This document shows, one piece after another, positions 1 through 7,548 of a stretch of DNA of 37,376 nt (positions are counted from its first letter, which is position 1; each line of letters begins with the position of its first letter). The stretch spans positions 1 through 37,376 of the forward strand of contig CAIWDF010000063.1 of assembly GCA_903911435.1 (NCBI GenBank). Direction: 5' to 3'. This DNA is from an uncultured Bacteroidota bacterium. GTDB taxonomy: Bacteria > Bacteroidota > Bacteroidia > 2-12-FULL-35-15. Both the position numbers and the translations under genes were made by a program. Under the pieces are notes generated by a model. That model had not been told where the DNA came from. It worked only from the letters and a program-made list of their open reading frames with translations, and searched no databases.

Positions 1-198
1 AGGAAAACTCTTTAGTACTTTATCAAATACAAGTAAGGCTTCTTGATACTTTTTTTGACCCAGCAAACCGTTACCTTCTTTCATCATTGCGTCCACGGTA
101 GTTTGAGCAATTGAAGATACAATGGTGAAGAAAAGAAGAAGAAAAGTGAATCCTCTTCTCAAAAATAATTTACGAAAAGCTGAATATTTATGTGTCAT
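1..198 (-). CDS. TPR-repeat protein, N-terminal fragment cut by window edge
   Basis: The first 66 codons of a minus-strand gene are visible, read from the ATG at 198 to the window edge. Residues 1-31 look like a signal peptide: basic start, hydrophobic run FTFLLLFFTIVSSI, then AQ. The next stretch (EGNGLLGQKKYQEALLVF followed by DKVLKSFP) has the Gly/Ala/Phe/Pro spacing of a tetratricopeptide helix pair. The protein is therefore probably an exported TPR scaffold, but its length and partners cannot be seen. A strong terminator at 224-258 separates it from the cupredoxin-like gene upstream, so it may be transcribed independently. The start is chosen because the signal peptide follows it directly. 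Confidence 0.6.
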   Translation of the reverse strand, partial: MTHKYSAFRKLFLRRGFTFLLLFFTIVSSIAQTTVDAMMKEGNGLLGQKKYQEALLVFDKVLKSFP

Positions 199-223
199 GT
201 AGGATGGCTCAAAGATAAAAACA

Positions 224-258
224 AAAACGCCCCGATACACAAAGTATCGGGGCGTTTT
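224..258 (-). terminator. Strong intrinsic terminator after the cupredoxin-like gene
   Basis: A perfect 15-bp inverted repeat (arms 224-238 and 244-258) with a 5-nt loop. The GC-rich core CGCCCCGATAC is flanked by A and T runs, so it can work in either direction. It lies 17 bases past the stop codon of the minus-strand gene at 276-875. Confidence 0.9.
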
Positions 259-275
259 AAATAAGAGGAATTAAA

Positions 276-875
276 TTATTTTTTTACCACTTTTCTGGTT
301 TCAAAAACAATTCCTTCTTTAAATGTGCTGTAGAAATATAATCCAGATGGCATTCCTTCAAGATTCATTTCAAGAGTTCCTTCGTTTGAAGCTAGTTCTG
401 TAGCTTTTACTTGTTCTCCAATAACATTATAAAGAACAATCTTATCAATTCCATTGAACTTAAAAACCAACTTATCAGTACATGGATTTGGGAAAGCCGA
501 AGTAATACTGCTCATTGAAGGATTTGCAATTCCTGCACCACTTGCATTAATTGTTCCTGTCATCGTTGTAGCATAGTATGAACAATTGTAGTTATACAGT
601 CCAGGATAAAGAATAGTATACGAGAACGGTGCAGATGTTAACATTGGGTTAGCTGAAGCAAATGGGGCAGCAGAAGAAGGTATTACTCCACTAACAACAT
701 TGTAAGCACCTTGAACCAAAGCCCAAGTAACAGTGTCACCAACCATAACATTGATGGCTGCAGGAGCAAAGGTGTTGCCTGATGCTCCAACGGTAATGTA
801 GTGATGATAAGCTTTAGCATTAAAACTAACCAAAGCAAATGAACTAATTAAAAGTAATGTGTAAAGTTTTTTCAT
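276..875 (-). CDS. Secreted cupredoxin-like protein with T9SS type A sorting domain
   Basis: 199 residues. Residues 1-22 are a signal peptide. Residues 23-110 form a plastocyanin/azurin-like domain (VGDTVTW, then YNYNCSYYATTMTGTI). Residues 125-199 are a type IX secretion C-terminal domain (FPNP start, YNVIGEQV, GLYFY, KKVVKK-like end), so the protein should be exported across the outer membrane. In copper-binding relatives the metal ligands are His in a HNVVS-like segment, then Cys, His and Met near the end. Here both His positions are Tyr (AYNVVSG and CSYY), while Cys and Met remain. Type 1 copper binding is therefore doubtful. The gene has its own promoter at 907-937 and its own terminator. 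The T9SS fold is a confident call; redox function is not. Confidence 0.85.
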   Translation of the reverse strand: MKKLYTLLLISSFALVSFNAKAYHHYITVGASGNTFAPAAINVMVGDTVTWALVQGAYNVVSGVIPSSAAPFASANPMLTSAPFSYTILYPGLYNYNCSYYATTMTGTINASGAGIANPSMSSITSAFPNPCTDKLVFKFNGIDKIVLYNVIGEQVKATELASNEGTLEMNLEGMPSGLYFYSTFKEGIVFETRKVVKK

Positions 876-906
876 ATTTAAATAAGATTAAAGGTTTATA
901 TGACAC

Positions 907-937
907 CAAAGGTAAACCTTTTTATTCAATTGGCAAA
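907..937 (-). promoter_or_regulatory. Bacteroidota-type promoter for the cupredoxin-like gene
   Basis: On the minus strand TTTG (934-937) is followed after exactly 19 bases by TACCTTTG (907-914), matching the TTTG-N19..21-TAnnTTTG consensus of the phylum. The -33 element abuts the end of recO. The start region after the -7 box reads GTGTC, as in two other promoters of this window. Confidence 0.8.
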
Positions 938-939
938 AT

Positions 940-1665
940 TCAGGAAATAACTTCTTCTAAAACTTCCAAGGAGTTTATTTCCTTAAAACTTGGAATATGA
1001 AATTGAAAATAACTTATTAGAGCCTGCAATAACTGTTTGCGCTGCTGTTGACTTATTCTTAGTTGATTTAATGTATCGTACCTTTGGCTTAGGATGGTAT
1101 AAAACAACTGGCTTTGGTCATCGTTAAGGTAATGCGGATGATTAGGCATTTGATTGATGAAACATCCACTTTTTAGATCGAATAAATTATGAGTATCCGA
1201 AAACGCACCTTGCGGAAAAAACCCTAGGTACTTTGTAAGTTGAGCCATGAAATATACGTGAAAATTGGAGCAACTATCGGTTTTGAGGTCAAGGATTAAA
1301 AGGGAGTTTTGGATAAATTCAAACAAATCTTCATCGGGATGCGCTTCGTTTAGGGCTTTGTACAATATCTCGTTTAGAAATAATACGATTGAACTTTTTG
1401 AAACTATATAAGGTATGCTGGTATATGGATGAGCATTGTTGATTTCTGATATTCGCTGAAGGCCTCCTTTCTCGGTGTGCGAAACGACCATATCCACTAA
1501 AGATAAAGGCTGAAAAACAGAAGCTTTGGTTTTAGATTTTTTACCGCGAATACCACTTATAATATATGATTGTAGTCCGAACTGAAGTGTGTACACCTTT
1601 GCAATCAACTGACTTTCGGAATAGCTGGTGGTGTGTAATATTATTCCACGCGTTTTGTGCAACAT
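940..1665 (-). CDS. recO: DNA repair protein RecO
   Basis: 241 residues, the usual RecO size. The N-terminal OB-fold is recognisable (residues 1-80: TRGIILHTTSYSESQLIAKV, then ISGIRGKKSKTK and FQPLSLVDMVV), followed by the helical C-terminal half (residues 85-241). RecO works with RecR and RecF to load RecA on SSB-coated single-stranded DNA during gap repair and recombination. I see no four-Cys zinc knuckle, which is common in the Bacteroidota branch. It lies 48 bases downstream of the porZ-like gene on the same strand, with no terminator between them, so the two are probably co-transcribed. Confidence 0.93.
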   Translation of the reverse strand: MLHKTRGIILHTTSYSESQLIAKVYTLQFGLQSYIISGIRGKKSKTKASVFQPLSLVDMVVSHTEKGGLQRISEINNAHPYTSIPYIVSKSSIVLFLNEILYKALNEAHPDEDLFEFIQNSLLILDLKTDSCSNFHVYFMAQLTKYLGFFPQGAFSDTHNLFDLKSGCFINQMPNHPHYLNDDQSQLFYTILSQRYDTLNQLRISQQQRKQLLQALISYFQFHIPSFKEINSLEVLEEVIS

Positions 1666-1713
1666 ATCTTTCTTTATTCTACGCGATTGATTAAAGGTAA
1701 CAATTATGCTACA

Positions 1714-4125
1714 TCAATTGATGAACAAAATCTTTGTAACTGCCTTTTGAGAACCATCAGTATTGGTACAAAACACCATGTATACACCTGTACTCACGCG
1801 TTCGCCTTTGAAATTTTTTCCATACCACAAAGCTTGTCCACCTTCGGAAGTGGTTTGAAAAACAAGGTTTCCGACTACATCAGTAATTTTTACAGTGGAG
1901 TTACCCATCAATCCTGTAATCGCAATTGGGCCATCGTAGTTGGGTTTTACCGGATTTGGGAATGCATACATTTGACTAAAATCTTGATTGCCCTCTGTTG
2001 AACTTCCTCTGAATGAAATGATGCCTTTGGCAGTTCCAAAATACACTTCGCCTGTTTTATGATTGATGGCAATGCTTCTTACATCGTTACTGAACAATGG
2101 ACTGTTAGCGGCATCGAAGTGATAGATTTGTTGTGTACCATCAGCGGACATTAAGAACACACCCGAATTAGTGGTTCCAATCCACTTTCTGTTGGCATCA
2201 TCCACAGCAATGGCCTGAACCAATTCAGTTAAAAGTAATATTTGCACATGCCCATCTTGTTCCAATAATATTTGTTGTGCATCAAAATTAGCTCCTGGTA
2301 CAAACACATTTTCGGGAGAGTAAAACACTGCAATTCCTTTGTTAGTGCCTATCCATATTTCACCATTCTTATCTTCGGCAATGCAATCTACTTCGGTGCT
2401 TGGAAGTAAACCGTTTCCGCTAGAGGTTGATAAAAATTTAGTGTTGGTTGATAAATTTGCGGTTGCAGTTGTTCCTGCTTTATACACCATCAATCCCCCA
2501 CCACGCGCTATTATCATCCATTTCTGATCATTCTTATCAACTAAAACCTGACTGAGTGTTGCTCCTGAATTGCCTAGTATTGCACTGAAATCAATGCCTG
2601 TCCAACTTCCTGAAAATGTTTTTCGAGCGAGGGCTTTGTTGACTAATGTGCTACTCACCCATAAATTATTAGCTGCATCCAGCGCTATACCATAGTTCAA
2701 CACAGGACCACTTCCTCCACTATTTATACCCATTAAGGCACCATTGGTATTTGAACGATCCCAATGCTTAGTGGGTACTCCATCATAAAACTCAATAATA
2801 CCGCTTCCCCATGTGGCCGCATATGCATGTCGAGTATCGTTGGTATCAATTAAGACATTCATGATATCAAACGTTGTATCCAAATTGATGACAGGCGAAT
2901 GATTGCCGCTTATGGCCGACCATGTATTATTGTTGTAAGAAAATACTCCATCGGTGAGGTAAAGCGATTGCCAACTACCGTTTACTCCTCCAGGTGCCAC
3001 GAGGAGGTTCTCGCCTGCCGTGCTCATGTTGGTTGCAAATTCGTTGGCTGGACCATTAGGGTAACGCGATTCGCAACCGATGGATGGCCTCCACGAAAGT
3101 AATCCATATTTATCATCAGCAAACCATGTTCCTCCATTGTTATCAAAAGTAGCGGCTTCGGCTCGTAATTTATCATTGAAACAAAACTGATCGCCACCAA
3201 AATAATAAATGGAATGCAAAGCAGTGTCGTATACATTCACTTGACCATCCAACACTACTAATAAATGATTATTGCAAACCTCGAGTTGGCGAGCGGTATA
3301 GCCTGTTGCAGGCATAAACGAGGGGCTCGACCATGATGTACCATCAAACACTTTCACCGAATCGTTGATGTAATAAACCACTGGAGGATTCGACAAAAAA
3401 TTACTGTATAAATATTTTGAAAAATTAGCATATATTTTCCCATTGAATGAAACTATGGTATTGTATTTCCCATTTATAGTTCCACTGTATGTTCCGTTCA
3501 CAACACCGGTAATGAGACTCCAAGAACTGTAATCAGCCAAAGAGGGAGCGTTGACCGATGCGCGATAAACACCGTTGTCGGTAGCTGCATAAAAATAATT
3601 ATTGTCCGAAGTAACGTCTCTCACGTTCAAAGCACCGCCTGATGGGGTAAGTAGAAAATAAGTATCATAAACTTCCATTCGATTCATATCAATCACTACA
3701 ATGCCGAAACCACAAGCTAAGTAAGCGTATTGATTAAGCATGTAAACACTGTTGATGGATTTATTTCCTACAATGTTTTTGTTTTTAATGTCGGGCAAAT
3801 TGGTGATGGCTGTACCTGTGAGTATGTCGAGGTTTGCATTTTTGTAAGCAATCAGCACCTTGTTGTTGTATTTATTATAATTAACAACCACCGCTTCAAC
3901 ATCCGACAGGCCGTTGACTTTAGAGAGTCGCTCCATCGAATTATCGCCTTTGTTGTAAACAAATATTCCGCCTTTGGTAGCGCAATACACCTTGCCACCA
4001 CCCTCGGTTACCGACACTCCACTGCGGTACGAAAGATGATCTTGCCATTTGAAAATGGGCACCGTTTGCGCCACACAGGAGTTTGCTATAATAAATGTGA
4101 TGAGTGCTAAAACAATATTTTTCAT
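1714..4125 (-). CDS. porZ: PorZ-like beta-propeller protein with T9SS C-terminal domain
   Basis: 803 residues. A signal peptide (1-19) is followed by WQDHLSYRSG and repeated propeller blades of the two-component-regulator type: CATKGGIFVYNKGDNSMERL, AATDNGVYRA, WIGTNKGIAVF, WIGTTNSGVFL, YFGTAKGIISF. A T9SS sorting domain closes it (about 720-803: AFPNPVKPNYDGPIAITGL, then STGVYMVF). This order and length match PorZ, a surface component of the type IX attachment complex that handles cargo carrying C-terminal domains. The N-terminal half, with NGLSDVEAVVVNY, fits PorZ better than the larger hybrid histidine kinases that share these propellers. It precedes recO in a probable operon. A secreted propeller paralogue that is not PorZ itself remains possible. 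Confidence 0.8.
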   Translation of the reverse strand: MKNIVLALITFIIANSCVAQTVPIFKWQDHLSYRSGVSVTEGGGKVYCATKGGIFVYNKGDNSMERLSKVNGLSDVEAVVVNYNKYNNKVLIAYKNANLDILTGTAITNLPDIKNKNIVGNKSINSVYMLNQYAYLACGFGIVVIDMNRMEVYDTYFLLTPSGGALNVRDVTSDNNYFYAATDNGVYRASVNAPSLADYSSWSLITGVVNGTYSGTINGKYNTIVSFNGKIYANFSKYLYSNFLSNPPVVYYINDSVKVFDGTSWSSPSFMPATGYTARQLEVCNNHLLVVLDGQVNVYDTALHSIYYFGGDQFCFNDKLRAEAATFDNNGGTWFADDKYGLLSWRPSIGCESRYPNGPANEFATNMSTAGENLLVAPGGVNGSWQSLYLTDGVFSYNNNTWSAISGNHSPVINLDTTFDIMNVLIDTNDTRHAYAATWGSGIIEFYDGVPTKHWDRSNTNGALMGINSGGSGPVLNYGIALDAANNLWVSSTLVNKALARKTFSGSWTGIDFSAILGNSGATLSQVLVDKNDQKWMIIARGGGLMVYKAGTTATANLSTNTKFLSTSSGNGLLPSTEVDCIAEDKNGEIWIGTNKGIAVFYSPENVFVPGANFDAQQILLEQDGHVQILLLTELVQAIAVDDANRKWIGTTNSGVFLMSADGTQQIYHFDAANSPLFSNDVRSIAINHKTGEVYFGTAKGIISFRGSSTEGNQDFSQMYAFPNPVKPNYDGPIAITGLMGNSTVKITDVVGNLVFQTTSEGGQALWYGKNFKGERVSTGVYMVFCTNTDGSQKAVTKILFIN

Positions 4126-4289
4126 TTAATACGAATTTCTTTTCTGTTTATAAAACGATGTTTTTTCGATTTTATTGTGTAAAGATAATGAATTGATAAC
4201 AGCTGCAACTATTTTTTAGTTTACAGAAACATGCTCATCTCTTGTAAGGTACATGATTGAAAGACTACTGCTTGATTGCTAAAAAAAAC

Positions 4290-4297
4290 TATCTTTG
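4290..4297 (+). promoter_or_regulatory. -7 element for tRNA-Arg
   Basis: TATCTTTG matches TAnnTTTG and ends 14 bases before the mature 5' end of the tRNA. No well-spaced TTTG is seen upstream. Confidence 0.6.
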
Positions 4298-4311
4298 CGA
4301 ACGATAAAAAT

Positions 4312-4384
4312 GGCTTCGTAGTTCAACTGGATAGAATGGCAGATTCCGGTTCTGCAGATGGGGGTTCGAACCCTCTCGAGGTCA
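4312..4384 (+). tRNA. tRNA-Arg (anticodon CCG)
   Basis: A 73-nt cloverleaf. The acceptor is GGCTTCG paired with CGAGGTC (two G-U pairs), the D stem GTTC/GAAT, the anticodon stem GCAGA/TCTGC with loop TTCCGGT, and the T arm GGGGG-TTCGAAC-CCTCT. The anticodon CCG reads the arginine codon CGG. CCA is not encoded; the sequence after A73 is CTT. A promoter element lies upstream and a terminator follows 20 bases downstream, so this is a stand-alone transcription unit. Confidence 0.95.
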
Positions 4385-4404
4385 CTTGGTGATGATGTAT
4401 AATA

Positions 4405-4436
4405 AAAAAAGTCCTGTACGGTTACAGGACTTTTTT
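4405..4436 (+). terminator. Intrinsic terminator of tRNA-Arg
   Basis: Stem GTCCTGTA/TACAGGAC with loop CGGT, extended by A6/T6 flanks. It is bidirectional and also lies 28 bases past the stop of the minus-strand gene at 4465-5166, so it probably serves both. Confidence 0.92.
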
Positions 4437-4464
4437 AGTTGTTGCAATTACTAATTTTCTATTT

Positions 4465-5166
4465 TTAATAATCTTCTTTTTGCCATCCCCAAACTCTATA
4501 TATAGACTTGTAGGTGGTTGGATAATTCGCATCTATTAATGACCGTAAGGCTTTGAACACTTTTTTGATTTCTGCTTTTTGCTGTGTTTTGGTAGCTACT
4601 TTTCCCGAAACCGAACCATCAGTATCGGATGCGGCTTTCAAGGCTGCTTTGTAATCAATTTTCATGGCCGTCCAAAACGCAGTGCCGAAAGGCTTTGCAC
4701 CAAAACCATCAGTAGCTATGGCTGCAATCATCATGTCTAAAGCATTGAACCTTGTTTGATGATCTTTTGGAAATTCATAATGTTGACGTTTGTGCACTAA
4801 TCCGTAGCGTGAATATTCTGACTCAGCATTTTCCTCAAATTTAGAAGTGATGTAAATTTTCACTTTCTTCACCGCATCATCAATCGACTTATCAAGGTTT
4901 TTGAGGGTTTTAGTTTGCGAAGGACGTGCGCCACCAATGCTTTTACGGCTCAAGAGATTGGTTCCATAATCGTTCACCAATGTTTCGAAATCGGTAGAAT
5001 TGGTCCAGATGAGTGTGAAGCCTGGAGTGGCAAGCCATGTGTCTTTCACTTTTTTTGCTGTTTCTAAAAAATCCATATCCTTGGTAGGGATTCCAGATTT
5101 ACTGACCACTTTTTTAGTGCCTGCTGGAGGCACTAGGTCGGGACTAAATTGAACGTGTAGTTTCAT
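4465..5166 (-). CDS. Unrecognised 233-residue protein
   Basis: I do not recognise the family. No signal peptide or membrane segment is seen, so it should be cytoplasmic. Residues 30-60 and 80-115 look helical and charged (ETAKKVKDTWLATPG, LKNLDKSIDDAVKKVKIYI). A central segment, RYGLVHKRQHYEFPKDHQTR, is rich in aromatic and basic residues. The protein ends with YKSIYRVWGWQKEDY. Coding is supported by a proper promoter element at 5195-5202, a terminator at 4405-4436 and an intact reading frame. It sits between a tRNA gene and the 42-bp repeat array, a position where acquired genes often settle. Whether protein and repeats are linked is unknown. Confidence 0.75.
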   Translation of the reverse strand: MKLHVQFSPDLVPPAGTKKVVSKSGIPTKDMDFLETAKKVKDTWLATPGFTLIWTNSTDFETLVNDYGTNLLSRKSIGGARPSQTKTLKNLDKSIDDAVKKVKIYITSKFEENAESEYSRYGLVHKRQHYEFPKDHQTRFNALDMMIAAIATDGFGAKPFGTAFWTAMKIDYKAALKAASDTDGSVSGKVATKTQQKAEIKKVFKALRSLIDANYPTTYKSIYRVWGWQKEDY

Positions 5167-5194
5167 ATTTTATGTCATTTAAAGTTTCCGACAC

Positions 5195-5202
5195 CAAAAT
5201 TA
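5195..5202 (-). promoter_or_regulatory. -7 element for the 233-residue protein gene
   Basis: TAATTTTG on the minus strand, followed by GTGTC, ends 28 bases before the ATG at 5166. No clear -33 TTTG is visible. Confidence 0.55.
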
Positions 5203-5329
5203 TTGAAAAAAATAATATGTTTTTTAGTTTTGGGGTAATTTTTTTTAAAAGTCGTCCGAATACCTATCGAAAACAACATGTAAAGTATTATTTATCTGCA
5301 TTTTATACCATTCAGGATGTTATTAAACC

Positions 5330-5525
5330 CATTTGCGTGACGCACCAAGACACTTTGGCAATTAAAATGCATTGGTGCGTGCCGCACCTAAACACTTCAG
5401 CAACTAAAATGCGTTGGTGCGTGCCGCACCTAGACACTTCGGCAACCAAAATGCGTTGGTGCGTGGCGCACCTAGACACTTCTACAACTAAAATGCCTTG
5501 GTGCGCAGTGCACCAAGGCATTTAG
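5330..5525. repeat. 42-bp tandem repeat array, about 4.7 copies, with internal palindrome
   Basis: Units begin at 5330 (degenerate first copy), 5372, 5414, 5456 and 5498, exactly 42 bases apart. Each contains a palindrome of the type GGTGCGTGCCGCACC, followed by ACACTTC, then CAAC and AAAATGC. The last copy has been trimmed into a perfect hairpin (5491-5523) that looks like the terminator of the minus-strand gene ending at 5607. Because 42 is divisible by three, both strands show open 14-residue repeat frames. I read these as by-products, since there is no start signal or coding bias of their own. Confidence 0.9.
5491..5523 (-). terminator. Long perfect hairpin closing the 42-bp array
   Basis: A 14-bp perfect stem (5491-5504 with 5510-5523, AAATGCCTTGGTGC arm) and a 5-nt loop, 83 bases downstream of the stop of the minus-strand gene at 5607. 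T residues are few after the stem, so termination efficiency is uncertain. Confidence 0.5.
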
Positions 5526-5606
5526 GACACTCATCTGTTCTTGTGAGATTACCTCGTTAGGCTTTGTATTGAAAATTATTGCAAAAAATGAAGTGCAGAA
5601 ATCCAC

Positions 5607-7427
5607 CTACTCCACACTGTAAAGTTCAATCCTCATGTCATCCACATAAAATCTTTTTTTATTTGGATTCCAAACATAGATGCTAAGGTTAGCGTTCTTA
5701 GAGTGGATGGGAGGCAAAGAAATTTCGAATTGCAAATTACGCCAAGTGTCAAAATCATCATATGGCAAGTCGTTCAGCACATTTCCATTCCAATACTTTG
5801 TTTTCGTTCCTGCTGAATCTAGAGCTATAACTAAATAACTATTAGCGCCCGCATTCGGTTCTTTCTCGCGTTTATTAAGGCTTACCTTGAGGTAGGTAGG
5901 TTGTTTCATAAAATCATCCACGTGTTCCACACGATACGTTGCACCGAATTCGTGTTCATTATCCAACAACAACATGTTGCTCGGTTTCGCATCGCGTTCG
6001 TTGCATCGCACTATTGAAGCCGAGTTCCAGCCATTCTTCTCTTGTTCAAAATCATTGAATGATGAAAAGGCTTTGTTCATGCTGAGTTTACCATACACCA
6101 CATCGTTGGTACCCGCCAACACCCCACGGTACTTGTCGTCTGTCTTGAGAAACACATATTTATATTTTTCAAAATTCATGTCTTCGGGATGAATAATGAA
6201 ATGCATGTATTGATACGTTTGTATGCCACTAATGATGAGCAACAAAACACTTATCCCTACAACTATTGATTTTAGTGCATTTGAGCGAAGTGAAGCAAAA
6301 ACAAAAGCAAGCAACACAGCAAACAAAGGATAAAAATCGATGTACGGGCGCAAACCAAAACTCGAACCGAAATACCAATTCCACCACGATGAAGTAATGT
6401 AAAACAATAGAAAAAGAAACACTGCAACACTTTTGAATTGGTATTTATTGTTTTTGTATAGAGGAACAAAACCCAATAAACTCAGTAGAAGTAAAGGAGT
6501 GTATACAAATAAACCTTTTCGAAAACCAAATAAACTTTGCATCCAATGTGCATGTCCGAAATCAAAACCTTCGCCTTTATACGACCACACTACCCAATGA
6601 CCTGTCTGTTGATACCATAGCAAGAGTTGAATACAAATCAATAGAATTGGCACAATGCATGCATAAAGCAGGAGTTTAGTCTTACTCTTCATTTCTTTTA
6701 CGAATGTGCTAAAACGGCTTGAATGCTCAGCAAAGAATGGCCAAAGCAAAACAACAATCATATTGTTCGGACGAATCAATGCGATGATAGCAAGCAACGA
6801 AACAACAGGAATAATAAGCTTTGCAAGGCTTTCCGAAAACATTCGTTTTGAATAATAAAAAAACATGGCCATCATGGCGAATGAATACACATGCGACATA
6901 GAAGGTGCTATGCATGCATAATAAAACAAATTAGTGCCAAATAATATGAGTACAAGCACCCATGCGATGACCCATTCAGGAAAAGAAAATGAGAGTAATA
7001 ATTTTCGTAGAAACCACAAACCAAGCAGCAGATAAGCCAATGCAGCTATGCTCACCGAAAGCTGAAAAGGCATTGAGTATCCATCATTAGCATACCCACT
7101 CAACTTACAATAGACTTGAGCCATCATAAAGAATGGTGCTTGCAACACAGCCACACCACAGAAATACTTATCCACCTTTCGATTACCATTCGGCACTAGA
7201 AAGGAAGAAGCATAACCATCGGGCACTAATTTTTTATTCTCAAGAAAAGTAAAATTGAAATCGTGATAAATGAATACTGCAGGCAAATACGCATAATAGC
7301 CTTTGCCATCACTGCTCACTATCTCTTTCCAAGCAGCATTGTTTTCGCCCTTCCAACGAATGCTCGCTGTAAAATACATACAGATAACGAGCAATATAAA
7401 GACTATGGCTAAAGAAAGTTTTTGCAT
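5607..7427 (-). CDS. Polytopic membrane protein, GT-C glycosyltransferase-like
   Basis: 606 residues. An N-terminal membrane helix (5-22) is followed by an external loop holding SSDGKGYYAYLPAVFIYHDF, then roughly ten further hydrophobic helices up to about residue 415, for example LAYLLLGLWFLRKLLL and LLLLSLLGFVPLY. A soluble C-terminal portion (about 420-606) looks like a beta-sandwich with a jelly-roll-like end (WNPNKKRFYVDDMRIEL). A long first loop with an acidic residue before an aromatic run is the arrangement in GT-C enzymes that transfer sugars from polyprenyl-phosphate carriers, such as the PMT/ArnT type. That is an inference from architecture; I see no decisive motif. A promoter element lies at 7459-7466. 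Confidence 0.65.
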   Translation of the reverse strand: MQKLSLAIVFILLVICMYFTASIRWKGENNAAWKEIVSSDGKGYYAYLPAVFIYHDFNFTFLENKKLVPDGYASSFLVPNGNRKVDKYFCGVAVLQAPFFMMAQVYCKLSGYANDGYSMPFQLSVSIAALAYLLLGLWFLRKLLLSFSFPEWVIAWVLVLILFGTNLFYYACIAPSMSHVYSFAMMAMFFYYSKRMFSESLAKLIIPVVSLLAIIALIRPNNMIVVLLWPFFAEHSSRFSTFVKEMKSKTKLLLYACIVPILLICIQLLLWYQQTGHWVVWSYKGEGFDFGHAHWMQSLFGFRKGLFVYTPLLLLSLLGFVPLYKNNKYQFKSVAVFLFLLFYITSSWWNWYFGSSFGLRPYIDFYPLFAVLLAFVFASLRSNALKSIVVGISVLLLIISGIQTYQYMHFIIHPEDMNFEKYKYVFLKTDDKYRGVLAGTNDVVYGKLSMNKAFSSFNDFEQEKNGWNSASIVRCNERDAKPSNMLLLDNEHEFGATYRVEHVDDFMKQPTYLKVSLNKREKEPNAGANSYLVIALDSAGTKTKYWNGNVLNDLPYDDFDTWRNLQFEISLPPIHSKNANLSIYVWNPNKKRFYVDDMRIELYSVE

Positions 7428-7458
7428 TCGCTATTTTTCATTTACATCAAACATCATA

Positions 7459-7466
7459 CAAACGTA
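7459..7466 (-). promoter_or_regulatory. -7 element for the GT-C-like gene
   Basis: TACGTTTG on the minus strand ends 31 bases before the ATG at 7427, matching TAnnTTTG. It lies just past the hppA terminator, as expected for a separate transcription unit. Confidence 0.55.
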
Positions 7467-7479
7467 CTAAAAGAAAATA

Positions 7480-7509
7480 AAAAGACCCCACATTTCTGTG
7501 AGGTCTTTT
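7480..7509 (-). terminator. Terminator after hppA
   Basis: AAAAGACC and GGTCTTTT arms extended by CACA/TGTG, with one C-A mismatch and a 4-nt loop. It lies 39 bases past the hppA stop codon. Confidence 0.85.
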
Positions 7510-7548
7510 CGTATATCAATAAACTTATTACTAACGATGCACTAAAGA

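Noticed and set aside
5172-5525. Plus-strand frame coding for 14-residue repeats across the 42-bp array
   Set aside because: The frame begins at the promoter of the opposite gene and runs through the palindromic DNA repeats. The opposite strand is equally open. Better explained as non-coding repeats.
4312-5606. Integrated mobile element at tRNA-Arg
   Set aside because: No integrase, transposase or direct repeat of the tRNA 3' end was found downstream. Only one unknown gene and a repeat array are present.
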